Below are positions 26,902-40,700 of a stretch of DNA of 64,000 bases, in pieces (the stretch's first letter is position 1; each line of letters starts with the position of its first letter). The stretch is from NCBI RefSeq assembly GCF_013386765.1, contig NZ_JACARE010000008.1:42138-106137 (forward strand). Direction: 5' to 3'. The position numbers and the translations under genes were made by a program. The notes under the pieces were generated by a model. The model worked only from the letters and a program-made list of their open reading frames with translations, did no database searches and was not told where the DNA came from. The DNA is from Pseudomonas yamanorum (GTDB lineage: Bacteria; Pseudomonadota; Gammaproteobacteria; Pseudomonadales; Pseudomonadaceae).

Positions 26902-26933
26902 TGTGGCTGAGGGAGCGGGCTCCCTCGGCCACA
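26902..26933. repeat. REP-like palindrome between convergent lldR and smpB
   Basis: TGTGGCTGAGGGAG pairs with CTCCCTCGGCCACA (14-bp stem, one G.T pair, CGGG loop). It starts 8 nt after the lldR stop. The GGGAGC-type core matches Pseudomonas REP sequences, and it probably also ends transcription from both sides. Confidence 0.6.
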
Positions 26934-26949
26934 TCAAGTCACAAGAAAG

Positions 26950-27432
26950 TCAGTCTTCCTTGCCCTTGTTACGCACGGCACGCTGCAATTCCCGGTTGGA
27001 ATCGCGTTCGCGCTCGGTGTCGCGCTTGTCGTATTCCTTCTTGCCCTTGCCCAGCGCGATCTCGCACTTGACCAGGTGCTTGCTCCAGTACCACGACAGG
27101 CAGACACAGGCGTAGCCCTTTTGCTGCACGGCGGCGTGGAGCTTTTCCAGTTCGCGGGCATTGAGCAGCAGCTTGCGCGTGCGCACCGGGTCGGCAATCA
27201 CGTGGGTGCTGGCGGTCATCAACGGCGTGATATGACTGCCGAGCAGCCATGCCTCACCGTCTTTGAGCAGCACATAACTGTCGACCAGTTGCAGCTTGCT
27301 GGCGCGCAGACTTTTTACTTCCCAGCCGGCCAGGACCAGACCAGCCTCGAACCGATGTTCGATGAAGTAATCGTGTCGCGCCTTTTTATTTTGCGCGATG
27401 GTCCCTGTTGGGTGTTTCTTTTGTTTAGCCAT
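26950..27432 (-). CDS. smpB: SsrA-binding protein
   Basis: A 160-aa OB-fold RNA-binding partner of tmRNA. It begins [20 protein letters not shown], contains the family motifs [22 protein letters not shown] and LNARELEKL, and ends in the lysine/arginine-rich tail ([18 protein letters not shown]) that enters the empty mRNA channel. The start at 27432 gives the usual ~160-aa length; a frame running to 28113 is only an open upstream shadow. It diverges from ratA. Confidence 0.97.
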   Translation of the reverse strand: MAKQKKHPTGTIAQNKKARHDYFIEHRFEAGLVLAGWEVKSLRASKLQLVDSYVLLKDGEAWLLGSHITPLMTASTHVIADPVRTRKLLLNARELEKLHAAVQQKGYACVCLSWYWSKHLVKCEIALGKGKKEYDKRDTERERDSNRELQRAVRNKGKED

Positions 27433-27600
27433 AGGGGCGGCATTATAGGGAGTTGCGAGCGCGTCGGCTACGGTCAACCTGCGTGCTTGAGCGTGTTGAA
27501 TGAATCCCGGACAATGCAGGCTGGTTTTAGATTTTTTTCTTTCGCGAATCCTGTTGTCCTTTCGCGATGTTTGCCGCTCAGCTGTGGAAATAACGCTCAC

Positions 27601-28035
27601 ATGACGACGCATATTCAACGTTCGGCCCTGCTGCCTTACCCGGCGCAGGCGCTCTATGACCTGGTCAACGACGTGGCGCGTTACCCGGAGTTCCTGCCTT
27701 GGTGTTCGACTGCCGAGGTGTTGGAGAGCAGTGATGAGCACATGGTTGCCAGCGTGGGGGTGGCGAAGGGCGGCTTGAGCCAGCACTTTGTCACGCGCAA
27801 CACGCTGGTGCCCGGGCAGTCCATCGAGATGAATCTCGAAGAAGGCCCGTTCACTCAGTTGCATGGGGTGTGGGTGTTCAAGGCGCTGAACGAGAAGGCG
27901 TGCAAGATCAGCCTGGATTTGTCGTTCGATTATGCCGGCCCTATCGTGCGTGCCACCCTGGGGCCGCTGTTCAATCAAGCGGCCAATACCCTGGTGGACG
28001 CGTTCTGCCAACGCGCCAAGCAAATGCATGGCTGA
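27601..28035 (+). CDS. ratA: RatA-family / COQ10-like START-domain protein
   Basis: A 144-aa SRPBCC (START-like) protein. Motifs [19 protein letters not shown] near the N-terminus and HGVWVFKAL / LSFDYAG in the strands match RatA/YfjG and mitochondrial Coq10. E. coli RatA was reported to block ribosome subunit joining, while other work links the family to ubiquinone function. The next gene overlaps it by 8 nt, the usual pairing with an RnfH-type gene next to smpB. Confidence 0.92.
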   Translation: MTTHIQRSALLPYPAQALYDLVNDVARYPEFLPWCSTAEVLESSDEHMVASVGVAKGGLSQHFVTRNTLVPGQSIEMNLEEGPFTQLHGVWVFKALNEKACKISLDLSFDYAGPIVRATLGPLFNQAANTLVDAFCQRAKQMHG

Positions 28036-28333
28036 GCCATTGGTTGAGGTCGAGGTGGTGTACGCCGCGGTGGATCGCCAGGTGTTGATGAGCCTGGCAG
28101 TAGCGGCGGGCACAAGCCTCAGGGCTGCTGTGCTGGGTTCGGGAATAGATGCGCAATTTCCGGAACTGGATCTGCAGGGTTGCCCCTTGGGGATCTTCGG
28201 TAAGGTGGTGGCGGACGCGGATGTTCGTCGTGTGCAGGCCGGAGATCGAATCGAGATCTATCGCCCATTGCTGGCCGACCCGATGGAGATACGCCGCTTG
28301 CGTGCGGCCAAGGCAAAACAACAGAATTCTTAG
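28028..28333 (+). CDS. RnfH/UPF0125-family protein (RatB)
   Basis: A 101-aa beta-grasp (ubiquitin-like) protein: [18 protein letters not shown] at the start, [15 protein letters not shown] in the middle and [11 protein letters not shown](L)ADP near the end are hallmarks of the RnfH/UPF0125 family. It overlaps ratA by 8 nt, so the two are translationally coupled. Its role is undefined; the antitoxin label sometimes given to it is not established. Confidence 0.9.
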   Translation: MAEPLVEVEVVYAAVDRQVLMSLAVAAGTSLRAAVLGSGIDAQFPELDLQGCPLGIFGKVVADADVRRVQAGDRIEIYRPLLADPMEIRRLRAAKAKQQNS

Positions 28334-28353
28334 CTTGCGAAACGGCAGGCAAC

Positions 28354-28379
28354 AAAAAGCCCGGCATGCCGGGCTTTTT
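28354..28379. terminator. Bidirectional terminator between the RnfH-family gene and bamE
   Basis: AAAAAGCCCGGCATGCCGGG followed by CTTTTT is a perfect palindrome with A and T tails, serving both convergent genes. Confidence 0.9.
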
Positions 28380-28395
28380 ATCGAGCGTTGCAAAC

Positions 28396-28923
28396 TTATT
28401 GCGGGCTGGCGTCCAGAGGTTCTGGAGTCGGCACCGGAACGGTTTGTACGCCGTCGACGCCTTTCTGGATCTCGTCCAGCAAGGAGCCAGGCTTGGCCGG
28501 TACTTCGGACTTGGGCTTCTCCTCGTTCTGCGCGGGCGCAGGGGCGGTGGTGCCGTTGTCCTTGCCCAGCAAGGCTTCATCGCGGCTTACGCCCGGTTTG
28601 AAGTCCCCCGACAGGCTGACGAGCTGGTCATTGCCATTGAAAATGACACTGACCCGCTCCTGCTGGCGTTCACCGCCACCAGGTTGGATGCTATAGAGAT
28701 AATCCCAGCGATCGGCATGGAATGTGTCGGTCAGCAGGGGATTGCCCATGATAAACCGTACTTGCCGTCGGGTCATTCCCGGGCGTAACTGGTCTATCAT
28801 GTCCTGCGTGACGACATTGCCCTGCTGGATGTCGATTTTGTAAACCCCGGGGAATGAACAACCGGCGAGTGCGAGCAGTCCCACAAAGGTGAAACTGGTT
28901 AGCAAGAGCTTGGTGTTTTGCAT
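28396..28923 (-). CDS. bamE: Outer-membrane assembly lipoprotein BamE (OmlA)
   Basis: A 175-aa lipoprotein with lipobox LAGC (Cys ~22), so it is acylated and anchored in the outer membrane. The SmpA/OmlA fold follows: [29 protein letters not shown], then [11 protein letters not shown]. It helps the BamABCD complex insert beta-barrels. A proline-rich tail of ~55 residues extends past the folded domain, longer than in E. coli BamE (113 aa). It diverges from fur across 98 bp. Confidence 0.95.
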   Translation of the reverse strand: MQNTKLLLTSFTFVGLLALAGCSFPGVYKIDIQQGNVVTQDMIDQLRPGMTRRQVRFIMGNPLLTDTFHADRWDYLYSIQPGGGERQQERVSVIFNGNDQLVSLSGDFKPGVSRDEALLGKDNGTTAPAPAQNEEKPKSEVPAKPGSLLDEIQKGVDGVQTVPVPTPEPLDASPQ

Positions 28924-29021
28924 CGGTGGGCGACTTCCACTATCTTGGCTGGGACAACGTAAACGCCGATCATACCCGTATTAAGAGAAGCTGCGAAGCA
29001 GCATCCGCGAGAAAGCTAACC

Positions 29022-29426
29022 ATGGTTGAAAATAGCGAACTACGCAAAGCCGGTCTTAAAGTGACTCTGCCACGAGTCAAGATTCTACAAATGCTCGATT
29101 CTGCTGAGCAGCGCCACATGAGTGCCGAGGATGTATACAAGGCACTGATGGAGTCTAACGAGGACGTCGGCCTGGCCACGGTTTACCGTGTACTGACCCA
29201 GTTTGAAGCAGCAGGACTGGTGGTTCGTCATAATTTCGACGGCGGTCATGCAGTGTTCGAATTGGCTGACGGCGGTCATCACGACCACATGGTTGACCTG
29301 GATACCAATGAGGTTATCGAGTTCACCAGTCCGGAAATCGAGAAGCTCCAGCACATGATCGCTGAGCAGCATGGATTCGATTTGGTGGATCACAACTTGG
29401 TTCTCTACATACGTAAGAAAAAGTAA
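29022..29426 (+). CDS. fur: Ferric uptake regulator
   Basis: A 134-aa metal-dependent repressor of iron uptake. The winged helix (KVTLPRVKILQMLD, SAEDVYKAL, VGLATVYRVLTQFEAAGLV) and the metal-site segment DGGHHDHM are intact. Translation from ATG 29022 gives the standard N-terminus MVENSELRKAGLK; an upstream in-frame start at 28926 is not credible. The protein contains no cysteine at all: position ~92 reads MVDLD where P. aeruginosa Fur, as I remember it, reads MVCVD, so the structural zinc site of E. coli Fur cannot form. Confidence 0.97.
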   Translation: MVENSELRKAGLKVTLPRVKILQMLDSAEQRHMSAEDVYKALMESNEDVGLATVYRVLTQFEAAGLVVRHNFDGGHAVFELADGGHHDHMVDLDTNEVIEFTSPEIEKLQHMIAEQHGFDLVDHNLVLYIRKKK

Positions 29427-29458
29427 GAAAGCTACGCAGATCCGCTCTGCGAAACGAT

Positions 29459-29484
29459 CGAAGGCGACCCTAGGGTCGCCTTCG
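29459..29484. terminator. Hairpin terminator between fur and recN
   Basis: CGAAGGCGACCC and GGGTCGCCTTCG form a perfect 12-bp stem around a 2-nt centre, followed by TGCTTTCT. It serves convergent fur and recN. Confidence 0.8.
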
Positions 29485-29521
29485 TGCTTTCTATAGAAAG
29501 AAAATGACCAGCAAGCAGGCC

Positions 29522-31195
29522 TCAGACCTTTGCGGTGACCACCATTTTCTTCGCGTGAGCCAAGGACTCCTTGGTCAGGTCGATGCCGCCGAGCATCCGC
29601 GCCACTTCTTCTACCCGTTCGGTCTTGTTCAGCTTGGACACGGCGGTATGGGTGGCATCGCTGCCCCTTACCTTGTGCACGAACAGGTGTTGATGCCCTT
29701 GCGCGGCCACTTGTGGCAAGTGGGTGACGGTCAGCACCTGGCCACGATCGCCCAGCCGGCGCAACAGCTGGCCAACAATCTCGGCCGTCGGGCCGCCGAT
29801 CCCCACGTCCACTTCATCGAATACCAGTGTCGGCACGCGTGAGGTCTGGGCGGTAATCACCTGGATCGCCAGGCTGATCCGTGACAGCTCGCCGCCGGAC
29901 GCCACTTTAGCCAATGCCTTGAGGGGTTGGCCCGGGTTTGCGCTGACCAGCAGTTCTACCTGCTCAAGGCCGTTGGGCAGCAGCTCGTTGCTGGTGTTGG
30001 TGTGCAGTTCGATGGTGAAGCGCCCGCCGGGCATGCCCAGGCGCTGGATTTCCTGCTCCACCGCACTGGCCAGGCCGGTCGCAGCCTGATGGCGCAGGTC
30101 GCTCAACTCTTGGGCTTTCTCTTGATAATGGCGAGCAAAGGACGCCAGTTCTTCGCTCAAACGCTCGATGGACTCATCATTGGCATTCAGGGTTTCTATC
30201 TCATCCAGCAGCTTTTGCTGCATGGTTGCGACTTCGGTCGGCTGGATTCGGTGTTTGCGTGCCAGGGTGTAGATGGTGTCCAGGCGCTCTTCTATATCCT
30301 GCAGGCGTGCCGGGTCGGCATCGAAGTGGTCGAGGAAGCGATTCAGCTCGCCCACGGCTTCTTCCACCTGGATTTGCGCGCTGGTCAGCAGCGTGGTGGC
30401 TTCATTCAGCGAGCCTGAGGCGTTATTCACGCTGGAAAGCCGGTTGAGGCTCGCCGTCAGGGCGTTGAGCACATTCCCGGAGTCACTTTCGCTGCACTGT
30501 TCCACCACTTGCCGGCAGATGCCCAGCAGGGTTTCTGCGTTGGTCAGGTTCTTGTGTTCCTGTTCCAGTTGCTCCAGTTCGGTCTCGCCAAGCCCCAGGC
30601 TTTCCAGCTCTTCCAGTTGATAGCTGAGCAGTTGGTGGCGGGCACGTTGCTCGTCGCCGGAGTTGGAGAGGCGCTCCAGCTCCTGGCGGGTTTGCCGCCA
30701 GCGCTGCGCGGCCAATTGCACCTGGCGCGCCAGATCGGTGGCGCCGGCGTATTCGTCGAGGAGCCGGCGATGGGTGTCGGTTTTCAGCAGGGATTGGTGT
30801 TCATGCTGGCTGTGGATGTCGATCAGCAGTTCGCCCAGGGCTTTCAAGTCGCCGAGGGGGCAGGGCGTGCCATTTATATAGCCACGGGAGCGCCCTTCGG
30901 CAGTGATCACCCGGCGCAGGATGCAGGGGCCTTCATTATTAAGGTCGCGCTCGGCAAGCCAGGCTTCGGCTTCCGGGATGTCAGCCAGGTCAAAGGTGGC
31001 GAGGATATCCGCCTTGTCGGCGCCTGGGCGTACCACGCCGCTGTCGGCGCGGTCGCCGAGGGTCAGGCCCAGGGCGTCGAGCATTATCGACTTGCCGGCG
31101 CCGGTTTCGCCTGTGATTACGCTCATCCCGCGATCCAGTTCAAGATCCAGATGTTCAACGATGGCGTAGTTATGTACGGACAGGTGCACCAGCAT
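29522..31195 (-). CDS. recN: DNA repair protein RecN
   Basis: A 557-aa SMC-like ATPase for double-strand-break repair. Walker A is GETGAGKS (~30-37), a long central coiled coil spans ~150-370, and the C-terminal lobe has the signature (ASGGELSRISLAI) and Walker B (PTLVFDEVDVGIGG). A LexA box lies 24 bp upstream of the start, so it is SOS-induced. Length is standard. Confidence 0.97.
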   Translation of the reverse strand: MLVHLSVHNYAIVEHLDLELDRGMSVITGETGAGKSIMLDALGLTLGDRADSGVVRPGADKADILATFDLADIPEAEAWLAERDLNNEGPCILRRVITAEGRSRGYINGTPCPLGDLKALGELLIDIHSQHEHQSLLKTDTHRRLLDEYAGATDLARQVQLAAQRWRQTRQELERLSNSGDEQRARHQLLSYQLEELESLGLGETELEQLEQEHKNLTNAETLLGICRQVVEQCSESDSGNVLNALTASLNRLSSVNNASGSLNEATTLLTSAQIQVEEAVGELNRFLDHFDADPARLQDIEERLDTIYTLARKHRIQPTEVATMQQKLLDEIETLNANDESIERLSEELASFARHYQEKAQELSDLRHQAATGLASAVEQEIQRLGMPGGRFTIELHTNTSNELLPNGLEQVELLVSANPGQPLKALAKVASGGELSRISLAIQVITAQTSRVPTLVFDEVDVGIGGPTAEIVGQLLRRLGDRGQVLTVTHLPQVAAQGHQHLFVHKVRGSDATHTAVSKLNKTERVEEVARMLGGIDLTKESLAHAKKMVVTAKV

Positions 31196-31219
31196 GACGG
31201 CCGCTCCCAGGCTTTAGGT

Positions 31220-31235
31220 CTGGTTATTTATACAG
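31220..31235. promoter_or_regulatory. LexA (SOS) box of recN
   Basis: CTGTATAAATAACCAG on the minus strand (CTG-N10-CAG, AT-rich centre) is a close match to the gamma-proteobacterial SOS box and sits in the recN promoter region. Confidence 0.88.
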
Positions 31236-31367
31236 TGTTTTGTTCTGGGGTGACAATCCTGATGCTTAGTCCGATTTGCTTGAATAGACGTCTTTTTAAG
31301 TGCGACAGGGAATGACCGGCAGGAGTTGATCCAGGACAAGTGAAAGACTTTTGGTAACGCCTCAACC

Positions 31368-31396
31368 CTTGAACCTGAAAATTGTGGCCCCATATA
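31368..31396 (+). promoter_or_regulatory. Sigma-32 heat-shock promoter of grpE-dnaK
   Basis: CTTGAA (31368-31373), 14-bp spacer, CCCCATATA (31388-31396): a near-perfect RpoH promoter about 50 bp upstream of the grpE ATG. Confidence 0.9.
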
Positions 31397-31448
31397 CCGG
31401 AACAGAAGCGCGAGTCGAGTTCGCGCATGATTTTGAAAGGAGAAATCT

Positions 31449-32009
31449 ATGGCTGACGAACAGACGCAGGATACGCAAAATCCAGACGCCAACCAGGCAG
31501 CAGGTGAAGACCTGGCCGCTCGTGTACAAGTGCTCGAAGAGCAATTGGCAGGCGCACAGGATCAATCGTTGCGTGTTGCCGCCGATCTGCAGAACGTCCG
31601 CCGCCGCGCCGAGCAGGATGTAGAAAAAGCTCACAAATTCGCCCTGGAAAAATTTGCCGGTGATCTGTTGCCGATCATCGACAGCCTGGAGCGTGGCCTT
31701 GAGCTGTCCAACCCGGACGACGAAAACATCCGCCCAATGCGCGAAGGGATCGAACTGACCCTGAAAATGTTCCAGGACACCCTGAAGCGTTATCAGTTGG
31801 AAGCCATCGATCCGCAAGGCGGCGAGCCGTTCAATGCCGAGCATCATCAAGCGATGGCGATGCAGGAAAACGCTGATCTTGAGCCGAACAGCGTGTTGAA
31901 GGTGTTCCAGAAGGGTTACCAGCTCAACGGTCGCTTGCTGCGCCCGGCAATGGTTGTGGTGAGCAAGGCTCCTGCACCTGTTGCACCTTCGATTGATGAG
32001 CAGGCTTGA
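31449..32009 (+). CDS. grpE: Nucleotide exchange factor GrpE
   Basis: A 186-aa co-chaperone that releases ADP from DnaK. An acidic, disordered N-terminus leads into a long coiled coil ([20 protein letters not shown]) and a C-terminal beta domain ([21 protein letters not shown]). AAAGGAG lies 7 nt before the ATG. It is the first gene after the heat-shock promoter and is followed by dnaK after 102 nt. Confidence 0.97.
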   Translation: MADEQTQDTQNPDANQAAGEDLAARVQVLEEQLAGAQDQSLRVAADLQNVRRRAEQDVEKAHKFALEKFAGDLLPIIDSLERGLELSNPDDENIRPMREGIELTLKMFQDTLKRYQLEAIDPQGGEPFNAEHHQAMAMQENADLEPNSVLKVFQKGYQLNGRLLRPAMVVVSKAPAPVAPSIDEQA

Positions 32010-32111
32010 AATAAGTCGTAACGGCCCCATTTATAAGTCAAGCGTTTAAGTACTGCCGCAGTTAGCCACCACTGCTGCGGCAACAAAATCTAAGTTTCGG
32101 GAGAGTAAATC

Positions 32112-34028
<1,917 letters not shown>

Positions 34029-34079
34029 CTTGGTCGCCCGGTTGACCGCTCACAAGCGGTGACTGGTAGGATGTCGCCG

Positions 34080-34099
34080 CGCGGGAGCTTGCTCCCGCG
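34080..34099. repeat. Single REP palindrome between dnaK and dnaJ
   Basis: CGCGGGAGC-TT-GCTCCCGCG is a perfect 9-bp stem of the Pseudomonas REP type. It is the only clear element in the 316-bp dnaK-dnaJ gap (34029-34344). The rest of that gap shows no ORF and no sigma-32 promoter I could identify, so dnaJ may use its own vegetative promoter or read-through. Confidence 0.7.
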
Positions 34100-34344
34100 T
34101 TGGCGTGTCTGGGGTACGCGAATTTTTACAGCATGCGACAACGCTCGGATGCTGGCGGTGTGATCGGGAATGCTCCTGCTTTCCGGGCGACAGTCACCGC
34201 GTTTTTGGCCGGTTGCCGGCTGAAAGCAGTAACGACCAGGATCGTTGAATTGACGTGAGTTGGGTCCGGGCCTGTATTGGGGCTCAACGAGTTTGGCAAG
34301 GCTCAGGAGGGTTTTGCCGGACGTCCTTAAGAGTGCAAAGACTT

Positions 34345-36286
<1,942 letters not shown>

Positions 36287-36296
36287 GAAGTAGCTA

Positions 36297-36334
36297 AAAC
36301 GGGGCCTCAGGATTATTCTAAGGCCCCGTTTTTA
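36297..36334 (+). terminator. Terminator after dapB
   Basis: AACGGGGCCT and AGGCCCCGTT pair around a loop and are followed by TTT. It ends the dnaJ-dapB transcript. Confidence 0.9.
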
Positions 36335-36385
36335 CCCGCTAGGCGACGTCCTGTCGCATTCCCCTGCCTTTAAGGCTCATTAGCG

Positions 36386-36500
36386 GTGGACCAAAAAAGC
36401 CTTTTTCTGTAAGCTACAGCTTTAGTGTGTCCACTAAAAGCGCGCAGAATAATTCGGTGAAGAAGCGGGGTGACGTGTCCATACGTCACTCCGCTTTTTT
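36386..36500 (+). promoter_or_regulatory. Hairpin-rich carA upstream region with internal terminator
   Basis: In the 258 bp between dapB and carA: GTGGAC (36386-36391) pairs with GTCCAC (36429-36434), enclosing CTGTA-AGC-TACAG (36407-36419). Then AAGCGGGGTGACGT (36463-36476) pairs with ACGTCACTCCGCTT (36483-36496), a 14-bp stem with one G.T pair, followed directly by T residues. The last is a classic terminator and ends 45 nt before the carA start codon. It fits an attenuator, or the end of a short unannotated RNA. Confidence 0.6.
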
Positions 36501-36545
36501 ACAACCTGCGATCGCCCTTTCAGGCTTTATTTACGGGAGGTCTTC

Positions 36546-37682
36546 TTGACTAAGCCAGCCATACTCGCCCTTGCTGATGGCAGCATTTTTCGCGGCGAAG
36601 CCATTGGAGCCGACGGTCAGACCGTTGGAGAGGTGGTGTTCAACACCGCCATGACCGGCTATCAGGAAATCCTTACCGATCCTTCCTACGCCCAACAGAT
36701 CGTTACCTTGACCTATCCGCACATCGGTAACACCGGTACTACACCGGAAGACGCCGAGTCTGATCGTGTCTGGTCGGCGGGTCTGGTAATTCGTGACCTG
36801 CCACTGGTTGCGAGCAACTGGCGTAACACGATGTCCCTGTCCGATTACCTGAAAGCCAACAACGTTGTGGCGATCGCCGGTATCGATACGCGTCGCCTGA
36901 CCCGCATCCTGCGTGAAAAAGGCTCGCAGAACGGCTGCATCATGGCCGGTGACAACATCTCCGAAGAAGCGGCGATTGCGGCAGCCCAAGGTTTCCCTGG
37001 CCTGAAAGGCATGGACCTGGCGAAAGTCGTCAGCACCAAGGACACGTACGAGTGGCGCTCCACTGTCTGGGACTTGAAGACCGACAGCCACGCGACCATC
37101 GACGCTTGCGAACTGCCTTACCACGTCGTGGCCTACGACTACGGTATCAAGCACAACATCCTGCGCATGCTGGTCGAGCGCGGTTGCCGCGTGACCGTGG
37201 TGCCGGCGCAAACCCCGGCCAGTGACGTGCTGGCCTTGCAGCCGGACGGCGTATTCCTGTCCAACGGCCCGGGTGACCCTGAGCCTTGCGACTACGCCAT
37301 CAAGGCCATCAAGGAAGTACTGGAAACCGAGATCCCGGTATTCGGTATCTGCCTCGGCCACCAGTTGCTCGCTCTGGCTTCCGGCGCCAAGACCCTGAAA
37401 ATGGGCCACGGCCACCACGGTGCCAACCACCCGGTGCAGGATCTGGACACGGGCGTCGTAATGATCACCAGCCAGAACCACGGTTTTGCGGTAGATGAAG
37501 CGACTCTGCCGGGCAACGTCCGGGCGATTCACAAGTCGCTGTTCGACGGTTCCCTGCAAGGCATCGAGCGCACCGACAAGAGCGCGTTCAGCTTCCAGGG
37601 CCACCCTGAAGCAAGCCCGGGCCCGAACGACGTAGCGCCGCTGTTCGACCGTTTCATCAATGAGATGGCCAAGCGACGCTAA
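36546..37682 (+). CDS. carA: Carbamoyl-phosphate synthase small subunit
   Basis: A 378-aa glutaminase subunit that delivers ammonia to CarB for arginine and pyrimidine synthesis. The class I amidotransferase C-terminal half shows the nucleophile in [11 protein letters not shown] and the His/Glu pair in [11 protein letters not shown]. The start is TTG at 36546, giving [12 protein letters not shown], with GGGAGG 6 nt upstream; no ATG is better placed. carB follows after about 105 nt. Confidence 0.97.
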   Translation: MTKPAILALADGSIFRGEAIGADGQTVGEVVFNTAMTGYQEILTDPSYAQQIVTLTYPHIGNTGTTPEDAESDRVWSAGLVIRDLPLVASNWRNTMSLSDYLKANNVVAIAGIDTRRLTRILREKGSQNGCIMAGDNISEEAAIAAAQGFPGLKGMDLAKVVSTKDTYEWRSTVWDLKTDSHATIDACELPYHVVAYDYGIKHNILRMLVERGCRVTVVPAQTPASDVLALQPDGVFLSNGPGDPEPCDYAIKAIKEVLETEIPVFGICLGHQLLALASGAKTLKMGHGHHGANHPVQDLDTGVVMITSQNHGFAVDEATLPGNVRAIHKSLFDGSLQGIERTDKSAFSFQGHPEASPGPNDVAPLFDRFINEMAKRR

Positions 37683-37689
37683 GTGAGCG

Positions 37690-37728
37690 GCCTGAGGGTG
37701 GCCCGGGAAACCGGCGGCCCCCTCAGGC
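37690..37728 (+). other. Intercistronic hairpin carA-carB
   Basis: GCCTGAGGGTGGCC pairs with GGCCCCCTCAGGC (one bulge), giving a very stable stem 7 nt past the carA stop, without a T-tract. A processing or stability element is likelier than a terminator. Confidence 0.6.
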
Positions 37729-37787
37729 TCTTCAAAGATTGTTCAAGACGGCTTGCCGACTGACCTGCGGATTTGAGTGACAAACCC

Positions 37788-40700
37788 ATGCCAAAACGTA
37801 CAGACATAAAAAGCATCCTGATTCTCGGCGCTGGCCCGATTGTGATCGGCCAGGCCTGCGAATTCGACTACTCCGGCGCCCAGGCCTGTAAAGCCCTGCG
37901 CGAAGAGGGCTACCGCGTCATCCTGGTGAACTCCAACCCGGCCACCATCATGACCGACCCGGACATGGCCGACGCCACCTACATCGAGCCGATCAAGTGG
38001 CAGACCGTTGCCAAGATCATCGAGAAAGAGCGTCCGGACGCGCTGCTGCCAACCATGGGTGGCCAGACCGCCCTGAACTGCGCACTGGACCTGGAGCGCG
38101 AAGGCGTCCTGGAGAAGTTCGGCGTAGAGATGATCGGCGCCAATGCCGACACCATCGACAAGGCTGAAGACCGTTCGCGTTTCGACAAGGCCATGAAGTC
38201 CATCGGCCTTGACTGCCCGCGTTCCGGTATCGCCCACAGCATGGAAGAGGCCAACGCGGTCCTGGAACGCCTGGGCTTCCCGTGCATTATCCGTCCGTCC
38301 TTCACCATGGGCGGCACCGGTGGCGGTATCGCTTACAACCGTGAAGAGTTCGAAGAAATCTGCGCCCGCGGCCTGGACTTGTCTCCGACCAAAGAGCTGC
38401 TGATCGACGAATCCCTGATCGGCTGGAAAGAATATGAGATGGAGGTTGTCCGCGATAAGAAGGACAACTGCATCATCGTCTGCTCCATCGAAAACTTTGA
38501 CCCAATGGGCGTGCACACCGGTGACTCGATCACTGTTGCGCCAGCACAGACCCTGACGGACAAGGAATACCAGATCATGCGTAACGCCTCTTTGGCGGTG
38601 CTGCGTGAGATTGGCGTGGAAACCGGTGGCTCCAACGTCCAGTTCGGCATCTGCCCGGACACCGGCCGCATGGTTGTGATCGAGATGAACCCGCGTGTAT
38701 CGCGTTCTTCGGCGCTGGCATCGAAAGCTACCGGCTTCCCGATTGCGCGTATCGCCGCCAAGCTGGCGATCGGTTACACATTGGACGAGCTGCAGAACGA
38801 AATCACTGGCGGCGCAACCCCGGCATCCTTCGAGCCGTCGATCGACTACGTCGTCACCAAGCTGCCACGCTTCGCTTTCGAGAAATTCCCGAAAGCCGAC
38901 GCCCGCCTGACCACTCAGATGAAGTCGGTCGGTGAGGTCATGGCCATCGGCCGGACCTTCCAGGAATCCCTGCAGAAAGCCCTGCGTGGCCTGGAAGTAG
39001 GCGTTTGCGGTCTGGACGAGAAACTCGACCTGAGCAACCCGGAAAGCATGAGCGTGCTCAAGCGCGAGCTGACCGTGCCGGGTGCCGAGCGTATCTGGTA
39101 CGTGGCTGATGCTTTCCGCGCCGGCATGACCGTCGAAGACATTTTCGGCATGAACATGATCGACCCGTGGTTCCTGGTGCAGATCGAAGATCTGATCAAG
39201 GAAGAAGAGAAGGTCAAGACCCTCGGTCTGTCCTCTATCGACCGCGACCTGATGTTCCGCCTCAAGCGCAAAGGCTTCTCCGACATGCGCCTGGCCAAGC
39301 TGCTGGGTGTGACCGAGAAGAACCTGCGCACGCATCGTCACAAGCTGGATATCTTCCCGGTCTACAAGCGCGTTGATACCTGTGCGGCCGAGTTCGCCAC
39401 CGACACCGCGTACATGTACTCCACCTACGAGGAAGAGTGCGAAGCCGCGCCGTCGGGCCGCGACAAGATCATGATTCTGGGTGGCGGTCCAAACCGTATC
39501 GGCCAGGGCATCGAGTTCGATTATTGCTGCGTACACGCCGCTCTCGCCCTGCGCGAAGACGGGTACGAGACCATTATGGTCAACTGCAACCCGGAAACTG
39601 TTTCCACTGACTACGACACTTCCGACCGTCTGTACTTCGAGCCGGTAACGCTGGAAGACGTGCTGGAAATCTGCCGCGTCGAGAAGCCAAAAGGCGTGAT
39701 CGTCCAGTACGGCGGCCAAACCCCGTTGAAACTGGCTCGCGCACTCGAAGCCGCTGGCGTGCCGATCATCGGCACCAGCCCTGACGCTATCGACCGTGCT
39801 GAAGACCGTGAGCGCTTCCAGCAGATGGTTGAGCGCCTGAACCTGCGTCAGCCGCCAAACGCCACGGTGCGTAGCGAAGACGAAGCGATCCGCGCGGCCA
39901 GCAAGATTGGTTACCCGCTGGTGGTGCGTCCGTCCTACGTACTGGGCGGCCGGGCGATGGAAATCGTCTACGAAGAAGACGAACTCAAGCGTTACCTGCG
40001 TGATGCGGTGAAAGTGTCCAACGACAGCCCGGTGCTGCTGGACCACTTCCTCAACTGCGCCATCGAGATGGACGTGGATGCGGTCTGTGACGGCACCGAC
40101 GTGGTGATCGGCGCGATCATGCAGCACATCGAACAGGCTGGCGTACACTCCGGTGACTCCGCTTGCTCGCTGCCGCCGTACTCGCTGCCGGCGCACATCC
40201 AGGACGAGATGCGCGAACAGGTCAAGAAAATGGCCCTGGAGTTGGGCGTGGTCGGCCTGATGAACGTACAGTTGGCGCTGCAAGGCGAAGATATCTACGT
40301 CATCGAAGTGAACCCGCGCGCCTCGCGTACCGTGCCATTTGTTTCCAAGTGCATCGGTGTTTCCCTGGCGATGATTGCCGCCCGTGTGATGGCCGGTAAG
40401 ACCTTGAAGGAAATCGGCTTCACCAAGGAAATCATTCCGAACTTCTACAGCGTGAAAGAGGCGGTGTTCCCATTCGCCAAATTCCCTGGTGTGGACCCGA
40501 TCCTGGGCCCAGAGATGAAGTCCACCGGTGAAGTGATGGGCGTGGGCGATACCTTCGGTGAGGCGTTCGCCAAGGCCCAGATGGGCGCCAGCGAAGTGCT
40601 GCCGACCGGTGGTACTGCCTTCATCAGCGTGCGTGATGATGACAAGCCACTGGTTGCAGGCGTGGCCCGTGATCTGATCAACTTGGGTTTCGAAGTCGTG

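Noticed and set aside
27433..28113. Upstream extension of the smpB frame
   Set aside because: SmpB proteins are ~160 aa and start at MAKQKK. The extension lies antisense to ratA.
27601..28333. ratA plus the RnfH-family gene as a toxin-antitoxin pair
   Set aside because: These are conserved single-copy housekeeping neighbours of smpB. Antitoxin function for the RnfH-family member is not established.
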